64,000 nt of DNA from Methylobacter luteus IMV-B-3098. GTDB lineage: Bacteria > Pseudomonadota > Gammaproteobacteria > Methylococcales > Methylomonadaceae. The first letter of the stretch is position 1; every line of letters begins with the position of its first letter. The stretch is taken from NCBI RefSeq assembly GCF_000427625.1, contig NZ_KE386569.1:2877777-2941776 (forward strand). Direction: 5' to 3'. Under the pieces are notes generated by a model that searched no databases, was not told the DNA's origin, and worked only from the letters and a program-made list of their open reading frames with translations. Below are positions 7,314-16,936 of the stretch, one piece after another. The position numbers and the translations under genes are program-made.

Positions 7314-8987
7314 TCAGTTGCCTGCCACCATCGCCGCGACATCGTTTTCGGCCTTGTCTATGCCTTTCAGCGCAAATTGCCCGGCCAGCCTGTCCTTGAT
7401 CTTGGCTGTGAAAAACGGCGGCAGGGTAGGGCCCAGGCGCACGTTTTTAACGTTCAGCGCCAGCAGCGCCAGCGTCATGAGGATGGTTTTCTGTTCATAC
7501 CAGGCGATATTGAAAGACACCGGCAGTTCGTTGAGACCGGCAAGGCCCAGGGCCTGCTGCAGCTCTTTCAGGAACGCGATCAGTGAGTAGAAGTCATTGC
7601 TTTGGCCGGCGTCCAGCAAGCGCGGAATGCCGTTGATGTCGCCGAGAGCCAGTGTGTTGAAGCGGTATTTGGTATCGCCCGCCGTCAGGATCAGCGTGTC
7701 TGGAGGCAGGGCCTCGGCGACCTGCGTATAGTACCGGCGCTCCTTGTGGCGGCCGTCGGCGCCAGCCATAACGACCAGGCGGCGAATAGAGCCGTCTTTG
7801 ATGCCTGCCGCAATCTGTTCCAGATAGCTTTGCAGCGATTGGTGCGCATAGCCGAGCGTAGTCGTGTTGTCGCTGAGCTGGCTGGGCGGCTCGCATTGTT
7901 TGGCCTGTTCGATCAGCGCGCTGAAATCCTTGCGCTGGCCGGGCTTGCGGTCGGCGATATGCGGCACATCGGGCCAGCCTACCATGCCGGTCGTGTAAAT
8001 CTTGTCTTTGTACTTGTCTTTCTGCTGCTGAATGCTGTTGGTGGTGATCAGTATCGGACCGTTGAATTTCTGGAAATCGGTCCGTTGTTCCTGCCAGGCA
8101 TCGCCGAAATTGCCGGCCAGATTGAAGTATTTTTTCAGGGCCGGATAGGCGTGCGCGGCAATGGCCTCGCCGTGCGTGTAAACGTCGACGCCGGTGCCGG
8201 CGGTCTGTTCCAGCAGGTCTTCGATATCGCGCAGATCGTGGCCCGAAACGAGGATGCCCGGTTTTTCCCAGCTGTCGAGATAGACCTTGGTCGGGACCGG
8301 ATCGCCGAAGCGCGCGGTATTGGCCTGATCGAGCAGTGCGAAAGCGGTCATGCCGAGTTCGCCGCATTTCAAGTTCATGGCCATGATTTCATCGAGGGAA
8401 CTGTCGGCTTTCAGGCTGAAAGCCAGTGCTTCGTGCATGAAGGCATACAGTTCTTCATTGGCAAAATCCAGCACTTCGGCATGTTCGATCAATGACGCCA
8501 GGCCTTTCAGGCCATACACCAGCAATTCACGCAGGGCATGACAGTCAGTATCCAGTGCGGAGATCTGCATGACGCCGACAGCTTCACCTTGTGCCACGAA
8601 AGCCGCTTCCGAAACGTCCGTATACTGCCAGATCGCTTCTTCGGGCACAGACTCGCTAAAAGGGGCGTCGTTCTTTTCTTCAAACGCGGCAATAAACTGA
8701 TGGCGCAGATGGTTTCTGCGCTGAATGGTTTCCTGTATCAGGGACACGAAAACGGCCGGATCGAAGTTGACGTTGGTTACAGTGGCATACAGTGCCCGAG
8801 CCGTGAACCGATCGGTTTTGGCATCGCGTATGCCCAGCTGCCCCGCCTTGTGCGCATAAAACGACAAGCCCTTCAGCGCATACACCAGTAAGTCCTGGAG
8901 ACTGGCCACATCCTCTTTCTTGCCGCAGATGCCGGCCGAATCACAGGCAACGTTTTTTTTGGCTTCCTGACAGTGGTAACAAAACAT
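7314..8987 (-). CDS. hcp: Hybrid cluster protein (hydroxylamine reductase)
   Basis: At 557 residues it has the expected class length. The N-terminal cluster cysteines C3, C6, C15 and C21 (MFCYHCQEA then VACDSAGIC) are those of the 4Fe-4S centre. Downstream family blocks include [20 protein letters not shown] and VFINGEPRL-like [17 protein letters not shown] reduces hydroxylamine and nitric oxide and protects against nitrosative stress. It lies 21 nt downstream of metG and 8 nt upstream of rnfB, so all are probably co-transcribed. Hydroxylamine is a by-product for ammonia-oxidising methanotrophs, which would fit the suspected host. Confidence 0.9.
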   Translation of the reverse strand: MFCYHCQEAKKNVACDSAGICGKKEDVASLQDLLVYALKGLSFYAHKAGQLGIRDAKTDRFTARALYATVTNVNFDPAVFVSLIQETIQRRNHLRHQFIAAFEEKNDAPFSESVPEEAIWQYTDVSEAAFVAQGEAVGVMQISALDTDCHALRELLVYGLKGLASLIEHAEVLDFANEELYAFMHEALAFSLKADSSLDEIMAMNLKCGELGMTAFALLDQANTARFGDPVPTKVYLDSWEKPGILVSGHDLRDIEDLLEQTAGTGVDVYTHGEAIAAHAYPALKKYFNLAGNFGDAWQEQRTDFQKFNGPILITTNSIQQQKDKYKDKIYTTGMVGWPDVPHIADRKPGQRKDFSALIEQAKQCEPPSQLSDNTTTLGYAHQSLQSYLEQIAAGIKDGSIRRLVVMAGADGRHKERRYYTQVAEALPPDTLILTAGDTKYRFNTLALGDINGIPRLLDAGQSNDFYSLIAFLKELQQALGLAGLNELPVSFNIAWYEQKTILMTLALLALNVKNVRLGPTLPPFFTAKIKDRLAGQFALKGIDKAENDVAAMVAGN

Positions 8988-9008
8988 ATCTAACTCTCTA
9001 CTACTAAA

Positions 9009-11036
9009 TTACTTAACGCGCATGCCCGGCTTTGCGCCTGCGTCAGGGTGCAGTACCCATATGTCTTTGCCGCCGGGGCCTGCCGCCAGCACCATGCCTT
9101 CCGAGACGCCGAAACGCATTTTGCGCGGAGCCAGATTGGCGACCACGACCGTCAATTTGCCTTCCAGGTCTTCCGGCGCATAAGCCGACTTGATGCCGGC
9201 AAAGATATTGCGCGTTTCATCGCCGATATCGACGGTCAATTGCAGCAGTTTCTCGGCCCCTTCGACATGGTCGGCTTTGACAATGCGTGCAATGCGAAGG
9301 TCCAGTTTGGCGAAATCGTCGAACTCGATGGTGTCGGCGATCGGTTCGCAAGTATGTGCTTTAGCTTTGGGCGCCTCGGCAGTTTTTTCCAGATTCTCTT
9401 TGGAGTCCTCTATGATGGCGGCGATTTTATCGGCCTCAACACGCGTCATGAGCGGTTTGAAGTCGTTAATGACATGGTCTGTCAACGGCTGTACACCGGT
9501 CACCGGCCAGGCTTGCGAGGCGATGTTCAGGAACTGCTCGGCTTCGGTTGCCAGCGCCGGAATGACCGGTTTCAGATAGGCCGCCAGCAGGCGGAACAGG
9601 TTGAGGCCCATCGAGCAGACGTCGTGCAGTTCGGCGTCCTTGCCTTCTTCCTTGGCGATCAGCCAGGGCTTTTTCTCGTCGATGTACTGGTTGGCTTTGT
9701 CGGCTAATGCCATGATTTCGCGCATGGCCTTGGCGAATTCACGCGTTTCGTAAAACTCGGCTATTGGCGCATGGGCTTTGACGAATTCGGCGAACAAGGC
9801 CGGTTCCGAGCAGTGCGCGGACAGTCTGTTGTCGAAGCGTTTCTTGATGAAACCGCTGCAGCGGCTGGCGATGTTGACGACCTTGCCGACCAGGTCGGAA
9901 TTCACGCGCTGGCTGAAATCGTCGAAGTTCAGGTCGATATCGTCAACGCCGGCGCTCAGCTTGGCAGCGAAATAATAGCGCAGGTATTCGGGATTCAGAT
10001 GATCCAGATAGGTTCTGGCCTTGATGAACGTGCCGCGCGACTTGGACATTTTTTCGCCGTTCACGGTCAGGAAGCCGTGCGCGAAAATGGCGCTGGGCGT
10101 TCTGAAGCCGGCGCCGCTCAGCATGGCCGGCCAGAACAGGGCATGGAAGTAAATGATGTCCTTGCCGATGAAATGGTACAGCTCGGCATCGCTGTCCTTG
10201 CTCCAGAAGGCATCGAAATCGATATCCTGCTTCTCGCACAGGTTTTTGAAGCTGGCCATGTAGCCGATAGGCGCATCGAGCCAGACGTAAAAATACTTGC
10301 CCGGCGCGTCCGGAATCTCGAAGCCGAAATACGGCGCATCGCGCGAAATATCCCATTGCTGCAGGCCGGCTTCCAGCCACTCGTCGAGCTTGTTGGCGAC
10401 TTCCGGCTGCAAATGCCCTGATTTGGTCCAGTGCCGAAGCATTCCGGCGAAATCACCGAGGTTGAAAAAGTAATGAACGGAATCCTTTTCAATCGGTTTT
10501 TCGCCCGAAACGGCGGAAACGGCGTTTTTCAATTCGGTCGGCGAATAGGTTGCGCCGCAGGCCTCGCAACTATCGCCGTATTGATCGGGCGCGCCGCATT
10601 TAGGGCATTCGCCTTTGATGAAGCGGTCGGGCAGGAACATGTTCTTGACCGGGTCGTACGCCTGCGTGATCGTGCGCGAGCTGATGTGGCCGCCGTCGCG
10701 AAGGCGCGTGTAGATCAGCGATGAAAAGGTTTTGTTCTCGTCGGAATGGGTGCTGTGGTAATTATCGAAAGCGACGCCGAATTCGGTAAAGTCAGCCAGA
10801 TGTTCCTTGCCGACCTGGGCGATCAGCGCTTCCGGCGTGATGCCTTCACGATCGGCTTTCAGCATGATCGGCGTGCCATGCGTATCGTCCGCGCAAACGT
10901 AATAGCATTGATTGCCGCGTTGTTTCTGAAAACGTACCCAGATATCCGTTTGAATGTATTCAACCAGATGTCCAAGATGAATAGGGCCGTTGGCGTAGGG
11001 TAAAGCGCTGGTGACGAGAATTTTTCTATCCGACAT
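9009..11036 (-). CDS. metG: Methionyl-tRNA synthetase
   Basis: The 675-residue protein is full length for the long MetG form. The HIGH-type motif is HLGH (residues 20-23), the zinc knuckle is CPKCG plus CEACG, and the KMSKS loop is [10 protein letters not shown] near residue 335. A C-terminal tRNA-binding domain (about residues 575-675, [14 protein letters not shown] onward) mediates dimerisation. It is divergent from mrp, as in many gammaproteobacteria. Confidence 0.97.
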   Translation of the reverse strand: MSDRKILVTSALPYANGPIHLGHLVEYIQTDIWVRFQKQRGNQCYYVCADDTHGTPIMLKADREGITPEALIAQVGKEHLADFTEFGVAFDNYHSTHSDENKTFSSLIYTRLRDGGHISSRTITQAYDPVKNMFLPDRFIKGECPKCGAPDQYGDSCEACGATYSPTELKNAVSAVSGEKPIEKDSVHYFFNLGDFAGMLRHWTKSGHLQPEVANKLDEWLEAGLQQWDISRDAPYFGFEIPDAPGKYFYVWLDAPIGYMASFKNLCEKQDIDFDAFWSKDSDAELYHFIGKDIIYFHALFWPAMLSGAGFRTPSAIFAHGFLTVNGEKMSKSRGTFIKARTYLDHLNPEYLRYYFAAKLSAGVDDIDLNFDDFSQRVNSDLVGKVVNIASRCSGFIKKRFDNRLSAHCSEPALFAEFVKAHAPIAEFYETREFAKAMREIMALADKANQYIDEKKPWLIAKEEGKDAELHDVCSMGLNLFRLLAAYLKPVIPALATEAEQFLNIASQAWPVTGVQPLTDHVINDFKPLMTRVEADKIAAIIEDSKENLEKTAEAPKAKAHTCEPIADTIEFDDFAKLDLRIARIVKADHVEGAEKLLQLTVDIGDETRNIFAGIKSAYAPEDLEGKLTVVVANLAPRKMRFGVSEGMVLAAGPGGKDIWVLHPDAGAKPGMRVK

Positions 11037-11222
11037 AATATAAATATCAAGCAGTACGAAGACAAAACGAACCGTGTATTATGGCATAAAATAGCGCCGC
11101 TACCGAATAACGAGACGCTAAAATGTGCATTATAGGAGAAAAGCGGTAAAATGCCTTCTATTCCAGAGTAAATTACTTGGTTATTTGCTCGAATTCTTAC
11201 CTTACCTAACATGGAGCATAGT

Positions 11223-12314
11223 ATGTCAAGCATCGAAAAGGCTGATGTAGAAAAACTGCTGAGCACGTTTATCGATCCGAATAATGGCGCTGATCTGGTT
11301 TCTGCAAAAACAGTTAAGGCGATCACGATAGAGGGGGCCAACGTCAGCGTTAAACTCGAACTGGGGTATCCTGCCAAAAGTTATATCGACGAGCTGAAGA
11401 CTGGCGTCGAGCAGCACCTGAAAGCGCTGGACGGCATAGGCAATGTAACAGTCGATGTCTCGGTAAAAATCATCTCGCATGCCGTGCAGCAGGCATTGAA
11501 GCCGTTGCCCAATGTCAAAAATATCATTGCCGTGGCTTCGGGCAAAGGCGGGGTCGGCAAATCCACGACCGCGGTCAATCTGGCATTGGCGCTGGCGGCT
11601 GAAGGCGCGCAGGTCGGCATTCTCGATGCCGACATTTACGGTCCTAGCATTCCGACCATGCTGGGGCTGTCCGGCTCTCCGGCCAGCGAGGACGGCAAGA
11701 CCATGATGCCAAAGGTTTCTTACGGCGTGCAGACCAATTCCATCGGCTATCTGGTTGACGCCGACCAGCCGATGATCTGGCGCGGTCCGATGGTGACCAA
11801 TGCCCTGCAACAATTGCTGAAGGATACTAATTGGTCTAACCTCGATTATCTGATTATCGATCTGCCGCCCGGCACCGGCGATATCCAGTTGACCCTGGCG
11901 CAGCAGATTCCGGTCAGCGGCGCAATCATCGTCACGACGCCGCAGGATATCGCTTTGATCGACGCTCAGCGCGGCCTCGGCATGTTCGAAAAAGTCAATG
12001 TGCCGGTGCTGGGGATCGTTGAAAACATGAGCCTGCATATTTGCAGCAACTGCGGCCATGAAGAAGCTATTTTCGGCGAGGGCGGCGGCGCGGCCATGGC
12101 CGAGAGAAACCGGGTTGATTTTCTGGGCTCGCTGCCGCTGGATATCACTATCCGCCAGTTCGCCGACTGCGGTCGGCCAACGGTCGCGGCCGATCCCGAC
12201 GGGCGTCCGGCGCAGATCTACAGGGAAATCGCCCGCAAGGCCGCGGCCAAGCTGGCGCTGAAAGCCAAGGATTTCAGCGGTAAGTTTCCTAACATTGTCG
12301 TGCAGAATACTTGA
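11223..12314 (+). CDS. mrp: Mrp/ApbC iron-sulfur cluster carrier ATPase
   Basis: The 363-residue protein has an N-terminal DUF59-like domain, a deviant Walker A motif (GKGGVGKST, residues 107-115), the switch DLPPGTGD and a C-terminal CSNCGH CXXC pair that binds a bridging 4Fe-4S cluster. It carries Fe-S clusters to apoproteins. The ATG at 11223 is chosen because GGAG lies 4-8 nt upstream; an ATG four codons earlier has no site. Client Fe-S proteins nth, rnfB and hcp are across the divergent promoter. Confidence 0.93.
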   Translation: MSSIEKADVEKLLSTFIDPNNGADLVSAKTVKAITIEGANVSVKLELGYPAKSYIDELKTGVEQHLKALDGIGNVTVDVSVKIISHAVQQALKPLPNVKNIIAVASGKGGVGKSTTAVNLALALAAEGAQVGILDADIYGPSIPTMLGLSGSPASEDGKTMMPKVSYGVQTNSIGYLVDADQPMIWRGPMVTNALQQLLKDTNWSNLDYLIIDLPPGTGDIQLTLAQQIPVSGAIIVTTPQDIALIDAQRGLGMFEKVNVPVLGIVENMSLHICSNCGHEEAIFGEGGGAAMAERNRVDFLGSLPLDITIRQFADCGRPTVAADPDGRPAQIYREIARKAAAKLALKAKDFSGKFPNIVVQNT

Positions 12315-12331
12315 GCCTAAATTCGACAGGT

Positions 12332-12507
12332 TAACCACGAAGGTTACGAAGATTTATATTGTTTCTTAGTGAACTTCGTGTTCTTCCTGATGAAAGAGTC
12401 TTTCCAGTTCTGTAGGCTATGCATTTATGCCCTATAGGGCATCGCATACCTTTCAAATTTCCTCGGCTCATCGCGGCTCTGGAAAGGTACGCAATGCGTA
12501 CCCTACA
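12332..12507. repeat. Composite array of two dispersed palindrome families
   Basis: This 300-nt gap between mrp and dcd has no gene. It starts with ACCACGAAGGTTACGAAG (from about 12333) and its inverted partner CTTCGTGTTCTTCC near 12375. These are followed by an inverted pair of the GGTAYGC family: GGGCATCGCATACC (about 12437-12450) and the perfect palindrome GGTACGCAATGCGTACC (12486-12502), then CTACA. The remainder to dcd is unremarkable. Confidence 0.65.
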
Positions 12508-12615
12508 ATTGAACTGGCTTGGCGTTGGCCGCTGGCCGGTTGTTCCCGCCTTGCGCCCGGCTATCTGTCTGTGTGAAAATTAGTCTTTTTAAATCAACCA
12601 GGTATTTAGTAGTTC

Positions 12616-13182
12616 ATGAGTATTAAGTCGGACAAGTGGATACGCCGCATGGCGGAAGAGCACGGCATGATCGAGCCGTTTGAAAGCGGTCAGGTCAGAA
12701 ATGCGGGGCAGGGGCGCGTCATTTCCTACGGCACATCCAGTTACGGCTATGATGTCCGGTGTTCTGATGAATTCAAGATTTTCACAAATATTAATTCGGC
12801 TATCGTCGATCCGAAAGACTTCGATTCGAACAGCTTCGTCGATGTGAAGTCCGATGTCTGCATCATCCCGCCGAATTCGTTTGCGTTAGCGCGCACGGTC
12901 GAATATTTCCGTATTCCTCGCGATGTTTTGACGATTTGTCTGGGCAAGTCGACCTATGCGCGCTGTGGCATTATCGTCAACGTCACGCCGCTGGAGCCGG
13001 AGTGGGAAGGGCATGTGACGCTGGAGTTTTCCAACACCACGCCGCTGCCCGCCAAAATTTACGCTAATGAAGGCGTCGCGCAAATGCTGTTCATCGGCAG
13101 CGATGAAGTGTGTGAAACCTCTTACAAAGACAGAGGCGGCAAGTATCAGGGACAGACTGGCGTTACGTTGCCGAAAACTTAA
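12616..13182 (+). CDS. dcd: dCTP deaminase
   Basis: The 188-residue protein matches the trimeric Dcd family in length and motifs: [23 protein letters not shown], the catalytic-glutamate block [16 protein letters not shown], and the C-terminal [14 protein letters not shown] that closes over nucleotide. It deaminates dCTP to dUTP for thymidylate synthesis. It is a single-gene unit with repeat arrays on both sides. Confidence 0.95.
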   Translation: MSIKSDKWIRRMAEEHGMIEPFESGQVRNAGQGRVISYGTSSYGYDVRCSDEFKIFTNINSAIVDPKDFDSNSFVDVKSDVCIIPPNSFALARTVEYFRIPRDVLTICLGKSTYARCGIIVNVTPLEPEWEGHVTLEFSNTTPLPAKIYANEGVAQMLFIGSDEVCETSYKDRGGKYQGQTGVTLPKT

Positions 13183-13231
13183 GATTGCTGTTGGTTTTGG
13201 GCATAATCCCATACCCATCAGCTTAATTATT

Positions 13232-13411
13232 GACCACGAAGGACACGAAGTAGGGTACGCATTGCGTACCTTTTCAGGGTTGTTGCAAGTCGACAAATTT
13301 TAAAAGGTATGCGATGCATACCCTACAGAACTTCAGCAGCAAATCAAGCCTCAAAAAGGTACGCGATGAGTACCCTACAGGCTTCGTGTTCTCTGTGTTT
13401 TTCGTGGTTCT
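13232..13411. repeat. Nested repeat array: three GGTAYGC palindromes bracketed by CCACGAAGG arms
   Basis: The left arm GACCACGAAGGACACGAAG (from 13232) abuts the palindrome GGTACGCATTGCGTACC (13254-13270). Two more follow: GGTATGCGATGCATACC (13306-13322) and GGTACGCGATGAGTACC (13358-13374), both with CTACAG downstream. The right arm, GCTTCGTGTTC ... TTTTTCGTGG (13381-13408), is the inverse of the left arm. The palindromes thus sit inside a larger inverted-repeat element. No gene lies here. Confidence 0.7.
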
Positions 13412-13417
13412 ATACGC

Positions 13418-13675
13418 TTACTGAACTTTCAATGGCGCCGGTATCTTGGTCGGCGGCATTTGCACAAAGAAACCTTTTTCCTTTAGTCTGGCGATAATTT
13501 TGCCGGCATCTTCTCTGGCCAGTTTGCGTTCCGGCGTTAATTCGAGATCCATGACAAAGGCTATTTTGCCGAAGCTGTTGAACAGCATTTCCGGCACTTT
13601 TGAAAAATCGTCTTTTTTATCGATATATAAATAAAGGTCTTCTTTTTTGAGGCTTTTATAGATGAAACAGTGCAT
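13418..13675 (-). CDS. YcgL-family protein
   Basis: This 85-residue protein matches the YcgL domain: CFIYKSLKKEDLYLYIDKKDD at the N terminus (shown in part), VPEMLFNSFGK in the middle and the proline-rich KGFFVQMPPTK at the end. The family is widespread in gammaproteobacteria and its function is not established. It is encoded alone, divergent from the CPBP protease gene. Confidence 0.85.
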   Translation of the reverse strand: MHCFIYKSLKKEDLYLYIDKKDDFSKVPEMLFNSFGKIAFVMDLELTPERKLAREDAGKIIARLKEKGFFVQMPPTKIPAPLKVQ

Positions 13676-13757
13676 GGCATTAAACGATAATGAATCAGGG
13701 CAGCTATTTTAACCATTTTTGTTTAGAATGCCTTAACCTTAATTTTTAATCGCACCG

Positions 13758-14345
13758 ATGGCTAAAACCTCTTTCAATCCCGATACTTTTTTCAAACAGG
13801 CCTGTTATTTTGAAGCGTCGCTGATCGTGGTCGCGGTCGTTCTGGGCTGGATTGCCGGTATCAATCCTTTCGAAAATCTGCGCTTTTCCGAAGCCGCAAT
13901 CGCTTACGGCGTGTTGGGAACCGCGCCGTTGTTTATTGTGTTTGGGGCGTTGGAACAGTTGCAGATAGACTCCTTGGCGCATATCAGAAGGCTGCTGATT
14001 GATACGCTGGGCCCCGGTTTGAATCGCTACCACTGGTCCGATGTGTTTATGTTGGCGGCGATTGCCGGTGTATCCGAGGAGATTCTGTTCCGCGGCGTCA
14101 TTCAGCCCTGGATAGAGTCATCGTGGGGCATGACAATAGGACTGATCGGCAGCAACATTATTTTCGGGTTGGTGCATGCCGTGACGCCGCTTTATGCGCT
14201 GATGGCGGCACTGGTGGGGCTTTATCTGGGCTGGACCCTCGATTACGGTGGCGACAGAAACCTGTTGACGCCGATCATCATTCACGGACTCTACGATTTC
14301 CTGGCATTTATGGCGCTGATTCGCGCGTATAGGACGCGTCAATAG
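13758..14345 (+). CDS. CPBP-family intramembrane metalloprotease
   Basis: The 195-residue membrane protein has about five hydrophobic segments. The CPBP (Abi/CAAX) signature is present: SEEILFRG with the EExxxR motif near residues 110-115, followed by FGLVHAVTP carrying the conserved His, and a late HGLYDF. These proteins are intramembrane glutamic-type peptidases; the substrate is unknown. Its 3' end overlaps the convergent GGDEF/EAL gene by 38 nt. Confidence 0.85.
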   Translation: MAKTSFNPDTFFKQACYFEASLIVVAVVLGWIAGINPFENLRFSEAAIAYGVLGTAPLFIVFGALEQLQIDSLAHIRRLLIDTLGPGLNRYHWSDVFMLAAIAGVSEEILFRGVIQPWIESSWGMTIGLIGSNIIFGLVHAVTPLYALMAALVGLYLGWTLDYGGDRNLLTPIIIHGLYDFLAFMALIRAYRTRQ

Positions 14346-16521
14346 AGTTGTCAATATAAGGCTCGGCAGTATACGGCGTCTCCAGCGGGACGGGCTGGCT
14401 GATCCAGTACCCTTGGGCGAAATCAATGCCCAAGGCCACGATTTTGTCATAAACGCCCTTGTTTTCGACAAACTCGGCGATTGTTTTCTTGCCCATCAGA
14501 TGGCCGATCTCATTGATGGACTTAACCATGGCCAGGTCGATTTCGTCGTTGCAGATATCCTGGACGAATATGCCGTCAATCTTCAAATAATCGACCGGCA
14601 GGTTTTTCAAGTAGGCAAATGAAGACAGGCCGCTGCCGAAATCATCCAGCGCAAACTGACAGCCGCTTTCCTTTAACGTGGTAATAAAGGTGGTTGCCAT
14701 ATTCAGATTGGAAATCGCTGCTGTTTCGGTGATCTCAAAGCAGAACTTATGGGGCGGCAAGGCGTAATAGTCCAGCTGCCGCGTGATGGAAGCCAAAATA
14801 CCTTCACTGCCCAGGGTATGCCCGGACAGGTTGATCGTGCACAGCGACAGTTGAGCCAGTTGGCCGGGATTGTCGGCAAGCCAGGCAAACGTCTTCGCGA
14901 TAATATACTGATCGATTTTCGGCATCAGGCCATAGCGTTCGGCGGCCGGGATAAACGCCCCGGGCGGGATCAAGGTGTTATTGTCTTCTATTCTGACCAG
15001 GATTTCGTAATGCTCGCCTTCCTGTTCGTGGATGCTTTTGATGTGGTGTTTGTAAATCCGGAAATGGTCCTTATCGAGGGCTTCATTGAGTTTGGCGATC
15101 CAATGCATTTGCCCGGAGCGTTGCAGGATTTCCTCGGCGTTTTTCTGGTATACGTAAACGCGGTTGCGACCTGCATCCTTGGCGGCATAGCAGCAGGCAT
15201 CGGCGATCATGAGCAGGTCGTTGAGCGAGTGGAATTCGTTGTCGATGGCGATTAAACCGATGCTGACGCCGATGCGAAAGCTTTGGCGTTCCCAGCTGAA
15301 TCGATAATTGGCGATAATTTCGCGCAGTGAGTTGGCCAGGCGCTCGCCCTGTTCAATCGTGCAATGCTCCATCAGGATGCCGAACTCATCGCCACCCAGT
15401 CTTGCCAGTGTATCGCGTATTCTGACCTCGTGTTGCAGCAGGGTCGTGACCTGCTTTAACAGTTCATCACCGGCGGTATGGCCGCAGGTATCATTGATGA
15501 TTTTGAACTGATCCAGATCCAGATAACAGAAGGCAAAATCGCCTTCGCCGTGATTTCTCGCCTTTAGAACACGGTTGAGCCTGACTTCAAATTCGCGGCG
15601 GTTCACGAGGCCTGTCAAAGGATCGTGCGCGGCCTGGTAGGCGAGTTCTTTCGACAGGCGGCGTGATGCCGTCACATCGCTGAACACGAGGACCACGCCT
15701 TGTAGCTGGCGGTCCTTGTCATGAATCGGGGCGGCGGAATCCTGGATCGAATATTCAATGCCGTAGCGGTTGATCAACAGCGTGTCATGGCTGACGTGTT
15801 CGGTTTCATGGGTGGCCAGAACGCGAAAGACCGGATTGGGAAGCGGTTTTCGGGTGATGTCATTATAGATATTGAAGACTTCGTCGATGACCCGCCCTCT
15901 GGCTTCAGCCATGCGCCAGCCGGTCAGCTTTTCGGCAACCGGGTTCAGGAATTCGATAATGCCGTTTTTGGAGGTGGTGATAACGGCGTCGCCTATGGAT
16001 TTTAACGTAATCAGCGCGCGTTCTTTTTCCCGTCTTAATTGTTCTTCAGCCTGCTGGCGCTCGCCGATTTCCTGGCGTAATTTGGTCGTGCGTTCCGAAA
16101 TCAGGTTTTCAAGCCGGTTGCGGTAATCATCCAGTTCTCTTTCAGCCGCCTTGGCTTTTAAAACATGATTGATGGTAACCGGTATTAACTTCAGGTACTG
16201 GCCGCCAAGATCCTTGGTCAGATAATCGGCCGCTCCCATCTTGAGCGCCCTGACGGCAATATCCTCACCGCCGCTGCCGGTCACGAAAATGACCGAGGCC
16301 GTGTCGGGGATAAAGGCAAACAGGTCGAAGGCCGTGCCGTCTCCCAGGCCATGATCGGCCAGGATGATTTCATAGTCGTTTTTTTGCAGGGCCTCAATGG
16401 CTTCTTCCACGGAGCCGGCAATGTCATAAATGTAAGGCAGATGCTCACGTTTGACAAAGCGCTCGAAACTCATCTGGTCGGTCAGGTCATCTTCGACTAA
16501 TAACAGTTTTATGTCCGTCAT
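14308..16521 (-). CDS. REC-PAS-GGDEF-EAL cyclic-di-GMP regulator
   Basis: The 737-residue cytoplasmic protein has a receiver domain (residues 1-120, VEDDLTDQ and phospho-acceptor region LADHGLGDG), a coiled-coil linker, a PAS domain (about 170-290), GGDEF (about 310-475) and EAL (about 490-725). The cyclase motif RLGGDEFG is intact and preceded by an RxxD inhibitory site (RIRD) at the normal 5-residue spacing. The EAL signature reads EIL, with DDFGSG and KIDG retained, so hydrolysis is plausible. It follows the receiver gene with a 5-nt gap, placing it as the output of the upstream histidine kinase. Confidence 0.92.
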   Translation of the reverse strand: MTDIKLLLVEDDLTDQMSFERFVKREHLPYIYDIAGSVEEAIEALQKNDYEIILADHGLGDGTAFDLFAFIPDTASVIFVTGSGGEDIAVRALKMGAADYLTKDLGGQYLKLIPVTINHVLKAKAAERELDDYRNRLENLISERTTKLRQEIGERQQAEEQLRREKERALITLKSIGDAVITTSKNGIIEFLNPVAEKLTGWRMAEARGRVIDEVFNIYNDITRKPLPNPVFRVLATHETEHVSHDTLLINRYGIEYSIQDSAAPIHDKDRQLQGVVLVFSDVTASRRLSKELAYQAAHDPLTGLVNRREFEVRLNRVLKARNHGEGDFAFCYLDLDQFKIINDTCGHTAGDELLKQVTTLLQHEVRIRDTLARLGGDEFGILMEHCTIEQGERLANSLREIIANYRFSWERQSFRIGVSIGLIAIDNEFHSLNDLLMIADACCYAAKDAGRNRVYVYQKNAEEILQRSGQMHWIAKLNEALDKDHFRIYKHHIKSIHEQEGEHYEILVRIEDNNTLIPPGAFIPAAERYGLMPKIDQYIIAKTFAWLADNPGQLAQLSLCTINLSGHTLGSEGILASITRQLDYYALPPHKFCFEITETAAISNLNMATTFITTLKESGCQFALDDFGSGLSSFAYLKNLPVDYLKIDGIFVQDICNDEIDLAMVKSINEIGHLMGKKTIAEFVENKGVYDKIVALGIDFAQGYWISQPVPLETPYTAEPYIDNSIDASYTRESAP

Positions 16522-16526
16522 GACAG

Positions 16527-16931
16527 TTATTTCTTTATTGTCCAGTATGAGCGTAACACCTGGATGGCATCAATGAACTGATCGTACTCAACAGGTTTCA
16601 ATATATAACCTGAAATACCAAGTTCAAAGCTCTGGTTGACATCCTGTTGTTCCAGCGAGGAAGTCAACATGACCACGGGAATGTTTTTGAAGGCGGGATG
16701 ATTTTTCAGTTGCTTCAAGCATTCATGGCCGTTCATCTTGGGCATATTGATGTCTAGCAGGATCATGCAGGGCAGTACATCTTCCGAGTTTTCCAGGTAA
16801 TGCAGGGCTTCTTCACCATTATTGACCGTAATCAGTTTATTGACTACGCCGAGTTTTTTTAAGCCGCGTTTCACAGTCATGATGTCGACCTGATCATCCT
16901 CGACTAGCAAGATGGGTTGAATGCTATTCAT
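16527..16931 (-). CDS. Single-domain response regulator (CheY/Rcp1-like)
   Basis: This 134-residue receiver has no output domain. The acidic pair is VEDD, the phospho-acceptor aspartate lies in ILLDINMPKMNG, and the Thr and Lys switch residues are in VVMLTSS and YILKPV. It sits between the giant hybrid kinase and the REC-GGDEF-EAL gene with 5-nt gaps on both sides, so it is probably an intermediate or competing phosphate sink. Confidence 0.93.
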   Translation of the reverse strand: MNSIQPILLVEDDQVDIMTVKRGLKKLGVVNKLITVNNGEEALHYLENSEDVLPCMILLDINMPKMNGHECLKQLKNHPAFKNIPVVMLTSSLEQQDVNQSFELGISGYILKPVEYDQFIDAIQVLRSYWTIKK

Positions 16932-16936
16932 ATTCT

